The notes: generated by a model from the letters alone, not told the origin. Shown: positions 20,243 to 30,406, counted from the first letter of the stretch. The stretch is 64,000 nucleotides of DNA from Caulobacter flavus (GCF_003722335.1 NZ_CP026100.1:4066001-4130000); one strand, 5' to 3'. Program-made: numbers and translations.

Positions 20243-21774
20243 GCCTCGAGCCCGGCTTCGACGCCTTTTCGGCCGGTTACGACGCCGGCCTTCCGCAGCT
20301 GGTCTGGACGCGGCTGATCGACGACCTGGAGACGCCGGTCTCGGCCTATCTGAAGATCGGTCACGGCCGGCCCTACGCCTTCCTGTTCGAGAGCGTCGAG
20401 GGCGGCGCCTGGCGCGGCCGCTATTCGATCGTGGCCATGAAGCCCGACGTCGTCTGGCGCTGCCGCGGCGACCAGGCCGAGATCGCCCGCGGCGACGACA
20501 TCGCCGCCGGCAAGTTCGCCCCGCTGGAAGGCGGCGCGCTGGACAGCCTGCGCGACCTGATCGCCCAGTCGAAGATGGACCTGCCGGCCGGCCTGCCGCC
20601 GATGGCGGCGGGCGTCTTCGGCGCGCTGGGCTACGACACCGTGCGCCTGGTCGAGAAGCTGCCGGACATCAACCCGGACGCCCTGGGCCTGCCCGACGGC
20701 ATCATGACCCGCCCGTCGATCGTGGCGGTGTTCGACGCCATCGCCCAGGAGATAATCCTGACGACGACGGCCCGGCCCGAGCCCGGCGTGTCGGCCAAGG
20801 AGGCTTATGCGGCCGCCCGCGAGCGCATCGAGACGGTGATGGCCGACCTGCGCCGTCCGCTGGCCCACGACGCCCCGCGCGCGCCCCAGGGCCCGATGGA
20901 GTTCACCACCCCGGTCAGCCGCGAGGACTACCGGGAGGTCGTCGAGAAGGCCAAGGAGTACATCCGGGCCGGCGACATCTTCCAGGTGGTGCCCAGCCAC
21001 AGGTTCCGCAGCCCCTTCGGCCTGGACGCGTTCGCGCTGTACCGCTCGCTGCGCCGGACCAACCCGTCGCCGTTCCTGTTCTTCCTGGACCTGGACGGCT
21101 TCAACCTGGTGGGTTCCAGCCCCGAGATCCTGGTGCGCCTGCGCGACGGCAAGATCACCATCCGCCCGATCGCCGGCACCCGTCCGCGCGGCGCCACGCC
21201 GGAAGAAGACCTGGCGCTGGAGAAGGAGCTGCTGGCCGACCCCAAGGAGCGGTCCGAGCACCTGATGCTGCTGGACCTGGGCCGCAACGACGTGGGCCGG
21301 GTGGCCATGCTGGGCCAGTCGGGCAAGAACGAGGCGCCCAAGGCCGGCAAGCACGCCAACGTGCGCGTCACTGACAGCTTCACGATCGAGCGCTACAGCC
21401 ACGTGATGCACATCGTCTCGAACGTCGAGGGCGACGCGCCCACCAACGTCGATCCGGTCGACGTGCTGATGGCCGCCCTGCCCGCCGGCACGCTGTCGGG
21501 CGCGCCCAAGGTGCGGGCGATGGAGATCATCGACGAGCTGGAAGTCGAGAAGCGCGGCATCGGCTACGCCGGCGCGGTGGGCTACATCGGCGCCGACGGC
21601 TCGGTGGACACCTGCATCGTGCTGCGCACGGCCCTGGTCAAGGACGGCATGATGTACGTCCAGGCCGGCGGCGGCGTGGTGGCCGACAGCGACCCGGACG
21701 CCGAGTACGACGAGACCCTGCACAAGTCCCGCGCCCTCAAGCGCGCCGCCGAGGAAGCCTGGCGCTTCGCCTGA
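20239..21774 (+). CDS. trpE: Anthranilate synthase component I
   Basis: The 511-residue chorismate-utilising subunit makes anthranilate with TrpG. The N-terminal region includes FLFESVEGGAWRGRYSIVA, where the S and nearby residues correspond to the tryptophan feedback site. The C-terminal chorismate-binding domain shows FQVVPSHRF, PSPFLFFLDLDGFNLVGSSPE, PIAGTRPRG, HLMLLDLGRND and LSGAPKVRAMEIIDELE. The ATG overlaps the ppiD stop (ATGA), so the two are translationally coupled, an unusual but recurring alphaproteobacterial arrangement. Its partner trpG is 2.6 kb downstream, beyond an oppositely oriented oxidase gene. A strong hairpin follows. Confidence 0.96.
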   Translation: MSLEPGFDAFSAGYDAGLPQLVWTRLIDDLETPVSAYLKIGHGRPYAFLFESVEGGAWRGRYSIVAMKPDVVWRCRGDQAEIARGDDIAAGKFAPLEGGALDSLRDLIAQSKMDLPAGLPPMAAGVFGALGYDTVRLVEKLPDINPDALGLPDGIMTRPSIVAVFDAIAQEIILTTTARPEPGVSAKEAYAAARERIETVMADLRRPLAHDAPRAPQGPMEFTTPVSREDYREVVEKAKEYIRAGDIFQVVPSHRFRSPFGLDAFALYRSLRRTNPSPFLFFLDLDGFNLVGSSPEILVRLRDGKITIRPIAGTRPRGATPEEDLALEKELLADPKERSEHLMLLDLGRNDVGRVAMLGQSGKNEAPKAGKHANVRVTDSFTIERYSHVMHIVSNVEGDAPTNVDPVDVLMAALPAGTLSGAPKVRAMEIIDELEVEKRGIGYAGAVGYIGADGSVDTCIVLRTALVKDGMMYVQAGGGVVADSDPDAEYDETLHKSRALKRAAEEAWRFA

Positions 21775-21800
21775 GGCGGTTGACGGACGATAGAAAGAAG

Positions 21801-21826
21801 AAGGGGCGGCCGATGGGCCGCCCCTT
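21801..21826 (+). terminator. Bidirectional terminator between trpE and the multicopper oxidase gene
   Basis: A perfect 11-bp stem AAGGGGCGGCC / GGCCGCCCCTT has a GATG loop. It lies 27 bases after the trpE stop and 8 bases beyond the stop of the convergent oxidase gene. On the minus strand it is followed by a T-rich tract (CTTCTTTCTAT). Confidence 0.8.
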
Positions 21827-21833
21827 CCGCGTT

Positions 21834-23942
21834 TCAGTGCCCGGTGTGAGGCCGGGCCGCGCCCTCCGGCCCGGCCGTATCGGTCAGGCCGTGGCCCAGG
21901 GCCATCGGCTTGCCGTCGGGGCCACGGTCGGCGATCCGCACCATCTCCATCATCCCGACGTCCTCGTGGTTGAGGATGTGGCAGTGCAGGACGAAGTCGC
22001 CGATGTAGCGCTCGTAGTGGCTGCGGGCCGTCACCTCGACGTTCGGCTCGACGAACAGGGTGTCCTTGAAGACGCCCTTCATGCCGAAATACTCCGAGGT
22101 CGGATCCTGCGTCAGGTCGACGCCGCCCTTCATCACCGCCTCGATCTCGAACGGATTGACGTGGATGTGGAAGGGGTGGCCGATCACGGGCTTGGTGTTG
22201 TCGACCTTCAGCACCCACTGGTCGGTGTCGCCCAGCACCAGGGTGCGCTCGAAGTCGTTGGCGTTGAAGCGGCGGATGGTGTCGGGGGTGCGGCCGACGC
22301 CCGCGCCGACCGGCGGACCCAGCTTGCCGTCGGGCAGGCGGTCGCGGCCGGCCGTCAGCGAGAACAGCAGCGGCTGGACGTTGTCGATCCTGGCCGCCAG
22401 CAGGCTGTCGTGCGGCTTGAACTCGCTGAGCACGCCGTTCCTGAGATTGACGCTGAGACGCTCGTCGAGCGCGGGGTCGAGCTGCAGGTTTCCGGCGCCC
22501 TTCAGCAGCTGGTTGATCACCGCCTGGCGCGGCGCGATCTTCGGCCCGGCCGCGACCTCGACGATGAACAGCAGCTGGCGACGGTCGACGCTGCCTTCCA
22601 CCCCTTGCTGGGCCACGTTGATGGACTCGTCGATGACGCAGTAGGAGCCCGCCTCGGGGAAGCTGACCAGGATGTCGCTGCGATAGCCCGGCTGCATGAT
22701 CGTGGTGGCGCGCTCCAGCATCTTGTCGCGCGTCAGGCCGTCGGCCGCGATTTCGAACTGGGGCACGGCCTGGTTGCTGGGGGCGCACTGCTTGTCGATC
22801 AGCGCGTCCTGGCCCTCGGCGCCGACCTTGGCCAGCTCGGCCAGCGAGGCCTTGCCGATCTGCTTGCGGATCGAGACCTTCACCGTGTCGGCGACGCCGC
22901 CATGGATCAGGCGCCAGCGCTCGGGCGCACCGGCCACGGCCTTCTGCTCGATCAGCTTGACCGAGGCGCCGTTGATCGTGGTGAACCGCCCCGACGGGCC
23001 CCAGCGCGGGCCGCCGATCAGGTCGTAGTCGTCGAGCACGCCCGTCTCGCCGGGCTCGCAGTACCACTGCTTGGGCGTTTCGCTCTCGGTCTGGGCCGGA
23101 ACGCGGGCCCGGGGCTTGTTCCAGTTGGCGGGATTGCGGCAGGCGTACTGGATCTGCTGCAGGACGAAGATGTGGTCGGGCGCGTCCCGCAGGAGCAGGT
23201 CGATATCGCCCGGCTTGACCCGACTATGCTGCTCGTCCGCCCAGGTCGGCTGGCGATCGCCCTTGATGACCAGCGCACCGGCCAGGCCGCTGGAGACCTG
23301 GATCGCCGTCGAGCCGTGGACGTGCGGGTGGTACCAGAAGGTGCCCGCCGGGTGGTCGCCAGGGATGTTGTATTCGTACTCGTAGGTGAAGTCGGGATTG
23401 GGCGGCAGCTGGCGCAGCACGTTGTCGCTGATCCCGGCCGGGCTGATCCAGAGCCCGTGCGAGTGCAGGTTTGTGGTGTTGTAGCAGTGCGGCTTGTTGA
23501 TGTCGGCCGGATGCCCGGGGCAGCCCGGATCGGCCGGCAGCAGGTTGCGGATCTTGACGCGCACCGTCTGGCCCGGACGCGAGACCAGGGCCGGCGCCAC
23601 ATAGGGCTTGTCGGGCTCGGCAGGATGCAGGCGGTCCTGGTAGGCGCGCAGTTCGACCGTGTCGAAGGCGCCGCTGTAGAGACCCTCGCCGAGCTTCGTG
23701 CCGCCATAGGGGTTCCAGATCTTCGACTTCAGCAGCACGACGTCGAGGTTGGCCACCACCTCGTCGCCTTTGGGCGGCGGCGCTGGCACGGGCCCGAACA
23801 GCTTCAGCGGCGCGGCGGGCGGCGCCTCGCCGGGCGCGACCGTGGTCAGGACCGGCGGATCCGTCGCCTGCCGCGCCCAGGCCGCGCCCGCGACCAGGCT
23901 CAAGGCGAGCGTCGCCCCGCCCAAAAGTTGCAATTTTCGCAT
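21834..23942 (-). CDS. Periplasmic multicopper oxidase
   Basis: The 702-residue protein has a Sec-type signal peptide (MRKLQLLGGATLALSLVAGAAWA). All four copper-binding histidine motifs are present: HSHGLW (about 160-162), WYHPHVHG (about 205-209), HPFHIHVNPFE and HCHILNHEDVGM near the C-terminus. The last one supplies the type 1 copper Cys and a Met axial ligand. It would oxidise a substrate with reduction of oxygen to water in the periplasm. Family members act on Cu(I), Mn(II), phenolics or bilirubin, and the substrate cannot be told here. It is longer than CueO/CopA types, with extra loops between cupredoxin domains. It is transcribed against the flanking trp genes. Confidence 0.9.
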   Translation of the reverse strand: MRKLQLLGGATLALSLVAGAAWARQATDPPVLTTVAPGEAPPAAPLKLFGPVPAPPPKGDEVVANLDVVLLKSKIWNPYGGTKLGEGLYSGAFDTVELRAYQDRLHPAEPDKPYVAPALVSRPGQTVRVKIRNLLPADPGCPGHPADINKPHCYNTTNLHSHGLWISPAGISDNVLRQLPPNPDFTYEYEYNIPGDHPAGTFWYHPHVHGSTAIQVSSGLAGALVIKGDRQPTWADEQHSRVKPGDIDLLLRDAPDHIFVLQQIQYACRNPANWNKPRARVPAQTESETPKQWYCEPGETGVLDDYDLIGGPRWGPSGRFTTINGASVKLIEQKAVAGAPERWRLIHGGVADTVKVSIRKQIGKASLAELAKVGAEGQDALIDKQCAPSNQAVPQFEIAADGLTRDKMLERATTIMQPGYRSDILVSFPEAGSYCVIDESINVAQQGVEGSVDRRQLLFIVEVAAGPKIAPRQAVINQLLKGAGNLQLDPALDERLSVNLRNGVLSEFKPHDSLLAARIDNVQPLLFSLTAGRDRLPDGKLGPPVGAGVGRTPDTIRRFNANDFERTLVLGDTDQWVLKVDNTKPVIGHPFHIHVNPFEIEAVMKGGVDLTQDPTSEYFGMKGVFKDTLFVEPNVEVTARSHYERYIGDFVLHCHILNHEDVGMMEMVRIADRGPDGKPMALGHGLTDTAGPEGAARPHTGH

Positions 23943-24044
23943 GAAGCACCCCCTGCGTCCGAAATCGCCGGAGGGTGAAAGCGCCGCAAGAGTCGTTCAA
24001 GTCGAAATTACAACCTTAGGAACTCATTTTGGGCGACGCGCCGA

Positions 24045-24251
24045 TCAGTCGCCCAGTCGTTCCTTCGGCAGGTGCTGGGTGGTCAGCGGCGGGGCCAGGA
24101 CCATCACCGTCGCGAAACTGACGGCGGCCACGGCGGCGAAGGCGGCGGCCAGCAGCACCGGCAGCATCTTCTGGCGCCGGCGCGGCGTACGCAGCAGGGC
24201 CCGCGCATAGGCGATGGCGGCGGTGTCGATGGCGGAATCAGCGACGGACAT
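24045..24251 (-). CDS. Small single-pass membrane protein of unknown function
   Basis: The 68-residue protein has a basic stretch (RTPRRRQKM, about 22-30) followed by one hydrophobic helix (about 30-53, LPVLLAAAFAAVAAVSFATVMVL) and a short polar tail. It is leftward, upstream of the multicopper oxidase and divergent from trpG. No family is recognised. The composition and a start ATG directly before a sensible protein make it plausible, but its shortness leaves real doubt. Confidence 0.5.
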   Translation of the reverse strand: MSVADSAIDTAAIAYARALLRTPRRRQKMLPVLLAAAFAAVAAVSFATVMVLAPPLTTQHLPKERLGD

Positions 24252-24400
24252 GCGGGAAATTTCGCCTCTGCGCGCCCTGGTGGCAACCGATCGGCGGCGC
24301 GGCGCTTCGCCGCTGGGCCCTTTGGCAGAAAAACTCTTTCCGTAAAGGGATGACGCGCCGCCCTCCGCCGGACTAGAAGCGGAGCTCGAAAGGCGGCGTC

Positions 24401-24997
24401 ATGATCCTGGTCATCGATAACTACGACAGCTTCACCTACAACCTCGTCCATTACCTGAACGAGCTGGGGGCCGAGACGGTCGTCCATCGCAACGACGACC
24501 TGACGGTGCAGGAGGCCCTGGGCCTGAAGCCGCAGGCCGTGCTGCTGTCGCCAGGCCCCAAGGCGCCCGACCAGGCCGGCATCTGCCTGCCGCTGCTGCG
24601 CGGCGCGCCCGACGACCTGGCCATCCTGGGCGTTTGCCTGGGCCACCAGGCCATCGGCCAGGCCTATGGCGGCGAGGTGATCCGGGCCAAGGAGGTCATG
24701 CACGGCAAGACCAGCCCGATCCGCCACGCCAACAAAGGCATCTTCAAGGACCTGCCCGACCCCTTCACCGCCACGCGCTATCACAGCCTGGCGGTGCGCC
24801 GCGAGAACCTGCCGGCCGAGCTGGAGGTCACCGCCTGGACCGCCGACGGCGAGATCATGGGCGTGCAGCACAAGACGCGGCCCGTGCACGGCGTGCAGTT
24901 CCACCCCGAATCCATCGCCACCGAGGGCGGCCACCAGCTGCTGGCCAACTTCCTCGACCTGGCCGGCGTGCGCCGCGACGCCCAGATCTGGGTCTAG
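24401..24997 (+). CDS. trpG: Anthranilate synthase component II (glutamine amidotransferase)
   Basis: The 198-residue class I amidotransferase supplies ammonia to TrpE. It has the N-terminal [16 protein letters not shown], the oxyanion loop [13 protein letters not shown], the nucleophile Cys79 in [11 protein letters not shown] and the His-Glu pair in [14 protein letters not shown]. Length is normal. Some TrpG proteins also serve p-aminobenzoate synthase, which cannot be excluded. The stop is 15 bases before trpD, so trpG-trpD-trpC are one operon. Confidence 0.96.
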   Translation: MILVIDNYDSFTYNLVHYLNELGAETVVHRNDDLTVQEALGLKPQAVLLSPGPKAPDQAGICLPLLRGAPDDLAILGVCLGHQAIGQAYGGEVIRAKEVMHGKTSPIRHANKGIFKDLPDPFTATRYHSLAVRRENLPAELEVTAWTADGEIMGVQHKTRPVHGVQFHPESIATEGGHQLLANFLDLAGVRRDAQIWV

Positions 24998-25012
24998 GGC
25001 GGGGCCAAGACC

Positions 25013-26037
<1,025 letters not shown>

Positions 26038-26041
<4 letters not shown>

Positions 26042-26826
26042 CCGACATTCTCGCCAAGATCGCCGACTACAAGCGCCAGGACGTCGCCGCCCGCAAGGCC
26101 GCCCGTTCGCAGGCCGACGTGGACGCCGCCTCCAGCGCCGCCAGCGCCCCGCGCGGCTTCAAGGCGGCGCTGGAGGCCAAGCACGCCCCGGGCAAGCTCT
26201 CCTTGATCGCCGAGATCAAGAAGGCCTCGCCGTCCAAGGGCCTAATCCGCGCCGACTTCGATCCGCCGGCGCTCGCGAAAGCTTATGAGGACGGCGGCGC
26301 GGCCTGTCTTTCCGTACTGACCGACGGGCCCAGCTTCCAAGGGGCAGACGAGTATCTCGTGGCCGCCCGCGCGGCGACCGCCCTGCCCTGCATTCGCAAG
26401 GATTTCCTGGTCGATCCCTGGCAGGTGGCCGAAAGCCGCGCCCTGGGCGCCGACGCCATCCTGGTGATCCTGGCGATGATCGACGACCATCTCGCCGCCG
26501 AGCTGATGGCCGAAGCCGCGCGCCTTGGGATGGACGCCCTGGTCGAGGTGCACGACGAGGCCGAGACCGAGCGCGCCGGCAAGCTGGGCGCGACGCTGTT
26601 CGGGGTGAACAACCGCGATCTCAAGAGCTTCGTGGTCGACCTGGCCGTGACCGAGCGCCTGGCCAAGCTGGCGCCGCAGGGCTCGCTGCTGGTCACCGAA
26701 AGCGGCCTCTTCACCCATGCCGACGTGGTGCGGATGGAGGCCTGCGGGGCCACGGCCATGCTGGTGGGCGAAAGCCTGATGCGGCAGGCCGACGTCACGG
26801 CCGCGACGCGCGGCCTGATCGGATAA
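26038..26826 (+). CDS. trpC: Indole-3-glycerol phosphate synthase
   Basis: The 262-residue TIM-barrel enzyme closes the indole ring of CdRP. Motifs are [21 protein letters not shown] with catalytic lysine, [52 protein letters not shown] and [11 protein letters not shown]. It is monofunctional, with no TrpF fusion. The ATG overlaps the trpD stop (ATGA). trpF, trpB and trpA are not in this window. Confidence 0.97.
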
Positions 26827-26901
26827 CGGCGCTCGGCCACGTTTCGGCCAAGCTCGCGCGTCTCAATGCCCCTTGGTGTTCGCCATCGAGGGGCTTTTGA
26901 C

Positions 26902-27687
26902 ATGACCGCCGGCAAGACGTCGTTTCGCGCGGGCCTGGGCGACTGGGCCAAGACCCTGGCGGTGACGGCGGCCATCGTGCTCGTGCCGCGCACGGTGCTG
27001 TGCCAGCCGTTCACGATCCCGTCCGCCTCGATGGAGCCGACCCTGCTGATCGGCGACTACATCCTGGTCAACAAGTTCGCCTACGGCTGGAGCCGGCATT
27101 CGGCGCCGCTGAGCCCGGCGATCGGCCACGGTCGCCTGATGGGCCGCGAGCCGGCGCGCGGCGACGTGGTGGTGTTCAAGAAGCCCGGCGACGGGCGCAC
27201 CGACGTGATCAAGCGCCTCGTGGGCCTGCCCGGCGACGAACTGCAGGTGGTCGATGGCGTGCTGCGCATCAACGGCGCGCCGGTGGCGCAGAAGCCGCTA
27301 GGCACGCGGATCGAGGACACGCCGTTCGGCACGCTGCCCGCCGAGCGGTTCTCCGAGACCCTGCCGGGCGGCAAGACCCACCTGATCAACAGCTACGGTC
27401 CGCGCACGGCGGCGGGCAACACGGCGGCCTATCGCGTGCCCGAGGGCTGCTACTTCGTGATGGGCGACAATCGCGACAATTCGCTCGACAGCCGCTTCGA
27501 TCCGGGCCCGATCCCGGACGGCGAGGCCCGCTGCGCCTGGAACCCGGCGGTGGACGCCAAGCTGCCGGCGCAGCAGGGCATGGGCTTCGTGCCGTTCGAG
27601 AACCTGGTCGGCCGCGCCGAGATGGTGCTGTTCTCGTGGAACGCCGGCGCCGGCCCGCGATGGAATCGGTCGTTCCGGCGGCTCTGA
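26902..27687 (+). CDS. Signal peptidase I family protein
   Basis: The 261-residue S26 peptidase has one hydrophobic N-terminal segment (about 18-33). It has the catalytic Ser43 in IPSASMEPTLLIGD, the general-base Lys104 in DVIKRLVGLPGD and the structural GDNRDNSLDSR box. It ends WNRSFRRL, as LepB proteins do. All active-site residues are present, so it should be active in removing signal peptides at the inner membrane. Its place between trpC and lexA is not the usual lepB-rnc-era setting, so it may be a second paralogue with a narrower client range. I chose the ATG at 26902, which has GAGGGGC upstream; an earlier ATG at 26866 adds 12 non-conserved residues. Confidence 0.88.
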   Translation: MTAGKTSFRAGLGDWAKTLAVTAAIVLVPRTVLCQPFTIPSASMEPTLLIGDYILVNKFAYGWSRHSAPLSPAIGHGRLMGREPARGDVVVFKKPGDGRTDVIKRLVGLPGDELQVVDGVLRINGAPVAQKPLGTRIEDTPFGTLPAERFSETLPGGKTHLINSYGPRTAAGNTAAYRVPEGCYFVMGDNRDNSLDSRFDPGPIPDGEARCAWNPAVDAKLPAQQGMGFVPFENLVGRAEMVLFSWNAGAGPRWNRSFRRL

Positions 27688-27990
27688 GTCGCTTTTCGCG
27701 GTCGGGAATCGGCGTCTCGGTTCGTGGATTTCCGCCGTGCGACCCGACGCCCGTTCCAGCCGTTCACGGAAAATCACGGCTCGCCCGCCCCTGGCGCCCC
27801 GTCGCCTCCGCTTGAGGACGGCGCGCTCTCTCGACGTGAAATCAAGCACTTAGCGACAGAGTGCTGACACGCGTCGCGCCAGGCATTTCACAGAACGCCG
27901 TTCGCCGCAATTCACTTGACCTTAACCAAGAACACCTAGAGAACATTCGCAAGGTTTGCGGTTTGTTCCGCGACGACTTGCGAGGCCGCC
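27688..27990 (+). promoter_or_regulatory. lexA upstream region
   Basis: This 303-bp non-coding stretch holds no open gene. Its last 75 bases contain a probable promoter, TTGACC at 27916-27921 as a -35 candidate, overlapping the LexA box at 27930-27944. A nearby GTTC-N5-GTTC at 27755-27767 has the wrong spacing for a LexA site. Confidence 0.5.
27930..27944 (+). promoter_or_regulatory. LexA box upstream of lexA
   Basis: The sequence GAAC-ACCTAGA-GAAC has two direct GAAC repeats exactly 7 bases apart, the known alphaproteobacterial LexA-binding form. It sits 46 bases before the lexA ATG, near the expected -10 region, so LexA should repress its own gene until DNA damage. Confidence 0.85.
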
Positions 27991-28698
27991 ATGCTCACCC
28001 GCAAGCAGCACGAGCTGCTGATGTTCATCCACGAACGGATCAAGGAGACCGGCGTCTCCCCCTCCTTCGACGAGATGAAGGAGGCGCTGGACCTGGCGTC
28101 GAAATCGGGCATCCACCGTCTGATCACGGCCCTCGAGGAACGCGGCTTCATCCGCCGCCTGGCGCACCGGGCTCGGGCGCTGGAGGTGGTGAAGCTGCCG
28201 CAGCAGGCCACGACGGCCGCCCCGCCCAAGGGCCGTGGCGCATTCCGTCCGCAGGTGCTGGAAGGCGGCGGCCCGGCCCCGTCGGCCCCCGCCCCGCTTC
28301 CGCCCCTGCCCGACAGCAGCCGCGAGCTGCCGATCCTGGGCCGCATCGCCGCCGGTACGCCGATCGACGCTATCCAGCACGAGCGCGACCGCCTGCCGGT
28401 GCCCGAGACCATGCTGGGCGGCGGCGAGCACTACGTCCTCGAGGTGCAGGGCGACTCGATGATCGAGGCCGGCATCCTGGACGGCGACTACGTCATCATC
28501 CGCAAGGGCGACACGGCCAACAGCGGCGAGATCGTCGTGGCCCTGGTCGGCGAGGAAGCCACGCTCAAGCGCCTGCGCAAGAAGGGCGGCTCGATCGCCC
28601 TGGAAGCGGCCAACCCCAAGTACGAGACCCGCATCTTCGGTCCCGACCAGGTCGAGGTGCAGGGCAAGCTGGTGGGCCTGATCCGCCGCTATCACTGA
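27991..28698 (+). CDS. lexA: LexA repressor
   Basis: The 235-residue SOS repressor has an N-terminal winged helix-turn-helix (about 1-70, [17 protein letters not shown]...[23 protein letters not shown]). A long Ala/Pro linker (about 70-110) follows, then the S24 autoprotease domain. The self-cleavage site is Ala121-Gly122 in RIAAGTP. The catalytic Ser156 is in [10 protein letters not shown] and Lys193 in TLKRLRKKG. The linker is longer than in E. coli LexA, as usual in alphaproteobacteria. The start ATG at 27991 begins the conserved helix. A LexA box lies just upstream. Confidence 0.97.
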   Translation: MLTRKQHELLMFIHERIKETGVSPSFDEMKEALDLASKSGIHRLITALEERGFIRRLAHRARALEVVKLPQQATTAAPPKGRGAFRPQVLEGGGPAPSAPAPLPPLPDSSRELPILGRIAAGTPIDAIQHERDRLPVPETMLGGGEHYVLEVQGDSMIEAGILDGDYVIIRKGDTANSGEIVVALVGEEATLKRLRKKGGSIALEAANPKYETRIFGPDQVEVQGKLVGLIRRYH

Positions 28699-28815
28699 CG
28701 GCGGCGGATTTCCGGACAAAGCGCGCGAGGCGCCGGCGTCGAGGGCGCTCGCGCCTTGCTTGCGTCTGGAGAGGCGTTCTAAGGAGCGGATGTCGAGCGT
28801 TCGGGGGACGATGGG

Positions 28816-29199
28816 ATGATGATGCTTCTGGCCTTGCCGGCCCTGGCCGCCGTGCAGGCTCCGGCCGAGCAGCCCGCCCTGACGCTGTCCGACGTCGCCC
28901 TGCACAAGGGCCGCTGGCCGTTCACCGGCTACTATCCCGACAGCGCGCAACGCGCCGGCATGTCGGGCCAGACGACCGTCCTCTGCCGCGTGGCCGCCGC
29001 CGGCGTCCTGGCCGACTGCCGCATCGAGGCGCTCGAACCGCAGGGCTACGGCTTCGACGGGGCGACGCTGAAGTTGCTGGCGGGCGCCCGCACCGACGAG
29101 ACCACGCGCGCCGGGGCCCCGACCGAAGGCCGCCTGCTGCGTGTGTCGATCAGCTTCAAGGTTCGCCGAAGCGGCGAGACCAAGGTGACACCGCACTGA
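28816..29199 (+). CDS. Protein with TonB C-terminal-like domain
   Basis: The 127-residue protein starts with a short hydrophobic segment (MMMLLALPALAAVQA) that can act as a signal peptide. The rest looks like the energy-transducer TonB C-terminal fold: YYPDSAQRAGMSGQTTVLCRVAAAGVLADCRIEALEPQGYGFDGATLKLL. It has no proline-rich spacer or anchoring helix of a full TonB, so it is probably a periplasmic TonB-like fold protein rather than an energy transducer. Two cysteines (about 57 and 66) could form a disulfide. It lies 117 bp after lexA on the same strand. Confidence 0.72.
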   Translation: MMMLLALPALAAVQAPAEQPALTLSDVALHKGRWPFTGYYPDSAQRAGMSGQTTVLCRVAAAGVLADCRIEALEPQGYGFDGATLKLLAGARTDETTRAGAPTEGRLLRVSISFKVRRSGETKVTPH

Positions 29200-29273
29200 T
29201 ACGCTCAATTGTCTGAGTTAATTTGAGGTGGTACGTCCTCCGAAAGGGCCATGAGGCCCGCCGGAGGAAGCCC

Positions 29274-30206
29274 ATGTCTCACGCCCCTGTCGCGGCCCTC
29301 GGCCTGGCGCTGTCTCTCGCCCTTGGATCGGGGGCCATGGCCCAGCCGATCACCCAGCGGTTCAGCGCCGATCCCTCGCCGCACGTGTTCGGCGACAAGG
29401 TCTATGTCTACGCCACCGACGACGCCTCGAACTCGGGCAAGTACTGGGACTCGACCTCCTGGCGACTCTACAGCTCGGTCGACCTGAAGACCTGGAGCGA
29501 CGACGGCGCGTTCCTGGACGTGACGGTGTTCAAGTGGGCCAGGCCCGACGCCAAGGCCTGGGCGCCGGAAGCCGCGGCGCACAACGGCAAGTACTACTTC
29601 TACGCGCCCGTGGGCGGCGACAAGATCGGCGTGGCCGTGGCCGACCGGCCCGAGGGTCCGTTCCGCGACGCCATCGGCGCGCCCCTGGTCGACAAGGCCC
29701 GCGACGCAAACGCCGGCGACGAGCCCATCGACCCGCAAGTGCTGATCGACGACGACGGCCAGGCCTACATGCTGTTCGGCACCCGGGTTCCCAAGATCGT
29801 CAGGCTGGGCGCCGACATGGCCTCGCTGGCCGGTCCGATCGAGAACCTCGTGGTCACCGGCTATCCCGCCGACGACCCGAAGAAGAAGTACGGCGAGGCG
29901 CCGTTCCTGCACAAGCGCGGCGGCCTCTACTACTTCAGCTTCTCGACGGGATGGCCCGGCCAGATCGTCTACGCGACCTCGAGGACGCCGATGGGGCCTT
30001 ATGCCTATCGCGGCGTGATCCTCGACTACCTGCCGATCTCGACCAACCACCAGGCCATCATCGAACGCGACGGCCGGTGGTGGCTGTTCTATCACGACAA
30101 GCTGCTGCCGGGCGGCGGCGACCATCGCCGCTCTATCACGCTGGCGCCCTTAAGCTACGGCCCGGACGGCGCGATCCTGCCGATCGAGCGGCCGCCGGTT
30201 CGCTAG
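29274..30206 (+). CDS. Exported glycoside hydrolase family 43 enzyme (arabinosidase/xylosidase-like)
   Basis: The 310-residue protein has a signal peptide (cleavage near AMAQ-P, residue 24) and a five-bladed beta-propeller sequence typical of GH43. The three acidic residues are visible: Asp33 in FSADPSPHV (general base), Asp153 in DEPIDPQVLID (pKa modulator) and Glu208 in KKYGEAPFL (general acid). A later NHQAIIERDGRWWLFYH matches the family. It would cut arabinose or xylose side chains from plant polysaccharide; which one is uncertain. The ATG at 29274 has an excellent GGAGGA site. It is a single gene between the TonB-like gene and a repeat element. Confidence 0.87.
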   Translation: MSHAPVAALGLALSLALGSGAMAQPITQRFSADPSPHVFGDKVYVYATDDASNSGKYWDSTSWRLYSSVDLKTWSDDGAFLDVTVFKWARPDAKAWAPEAAAHNGKYYFYAPVGGDKIGVAVADRPEGPFRDAIGAPLVDKARDANAGDEPIDPQVLIDDDGQAYMLFGTRVPKIVRLGADMASLAGPIENLVVTGYPADDPKKKYGEAPFLHKRGGLYYFSFSTGWPGQIVYATSRTPMGPYAYRGVILDYLPISTNHQAIIERDGRWWLFYHDKLLPGGGDHRRSITLAPLSYGPDGAILPIERPPVR

Positions 30207-30238
30207 GGGGCGTACTCGTTGCGAGAACAATTCTGCAC

Positions 30239-30351
30239 GTCATCCAGGCCGAAGGGCCGCGTAGCGGACCACGGAGCCGGGACCCTGGGGCCACCTGCAT
30301 TGCGCCGGCCCCTGGGTCCCGGATAAGCGCTTCGCGCTTTCCGGGACGACG
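30239..30351. repeat. Intergenic palindromic repeat element
   Basis: The ends CGTCATCC and GGGACGACG bracket two palindromes: a 16-bp pair CCGGGACCCTGGGGCC (30277-30292) / GGCCCCTGGGTCCCGG (30307-30322) with one mismatch, and AAGCGC-TTC-GCGCTT (30325-30339). No coding potential. It lies between the convergent GH43 and lyase-family genes and looks like a dispersed repeat that may also stop transcription. Confidence 0.65.
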
Positions 30352-30406
30352 AACGATAAATGATTGAAATCCTCAGATCCGACACCCCGCTCAATTGGGT
30401 CCGTTC

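Noticed and set aside
20236..23067. Very long open frame on the minus strand antisense to trpE and running out of frame with the oxidase gene
   Set aside because: It is rich in Arg/Gly/His and Ala with no motif, and it overlaps well-supported genes. It is the usual result of high GC at third codon positions.
27755..27767. GTTC-N5-GTTC, possible second LexA site
   Set aside because: The spacing is 5 rather than 7 bases, so it does not match the alphaproteobacterial LexA box.
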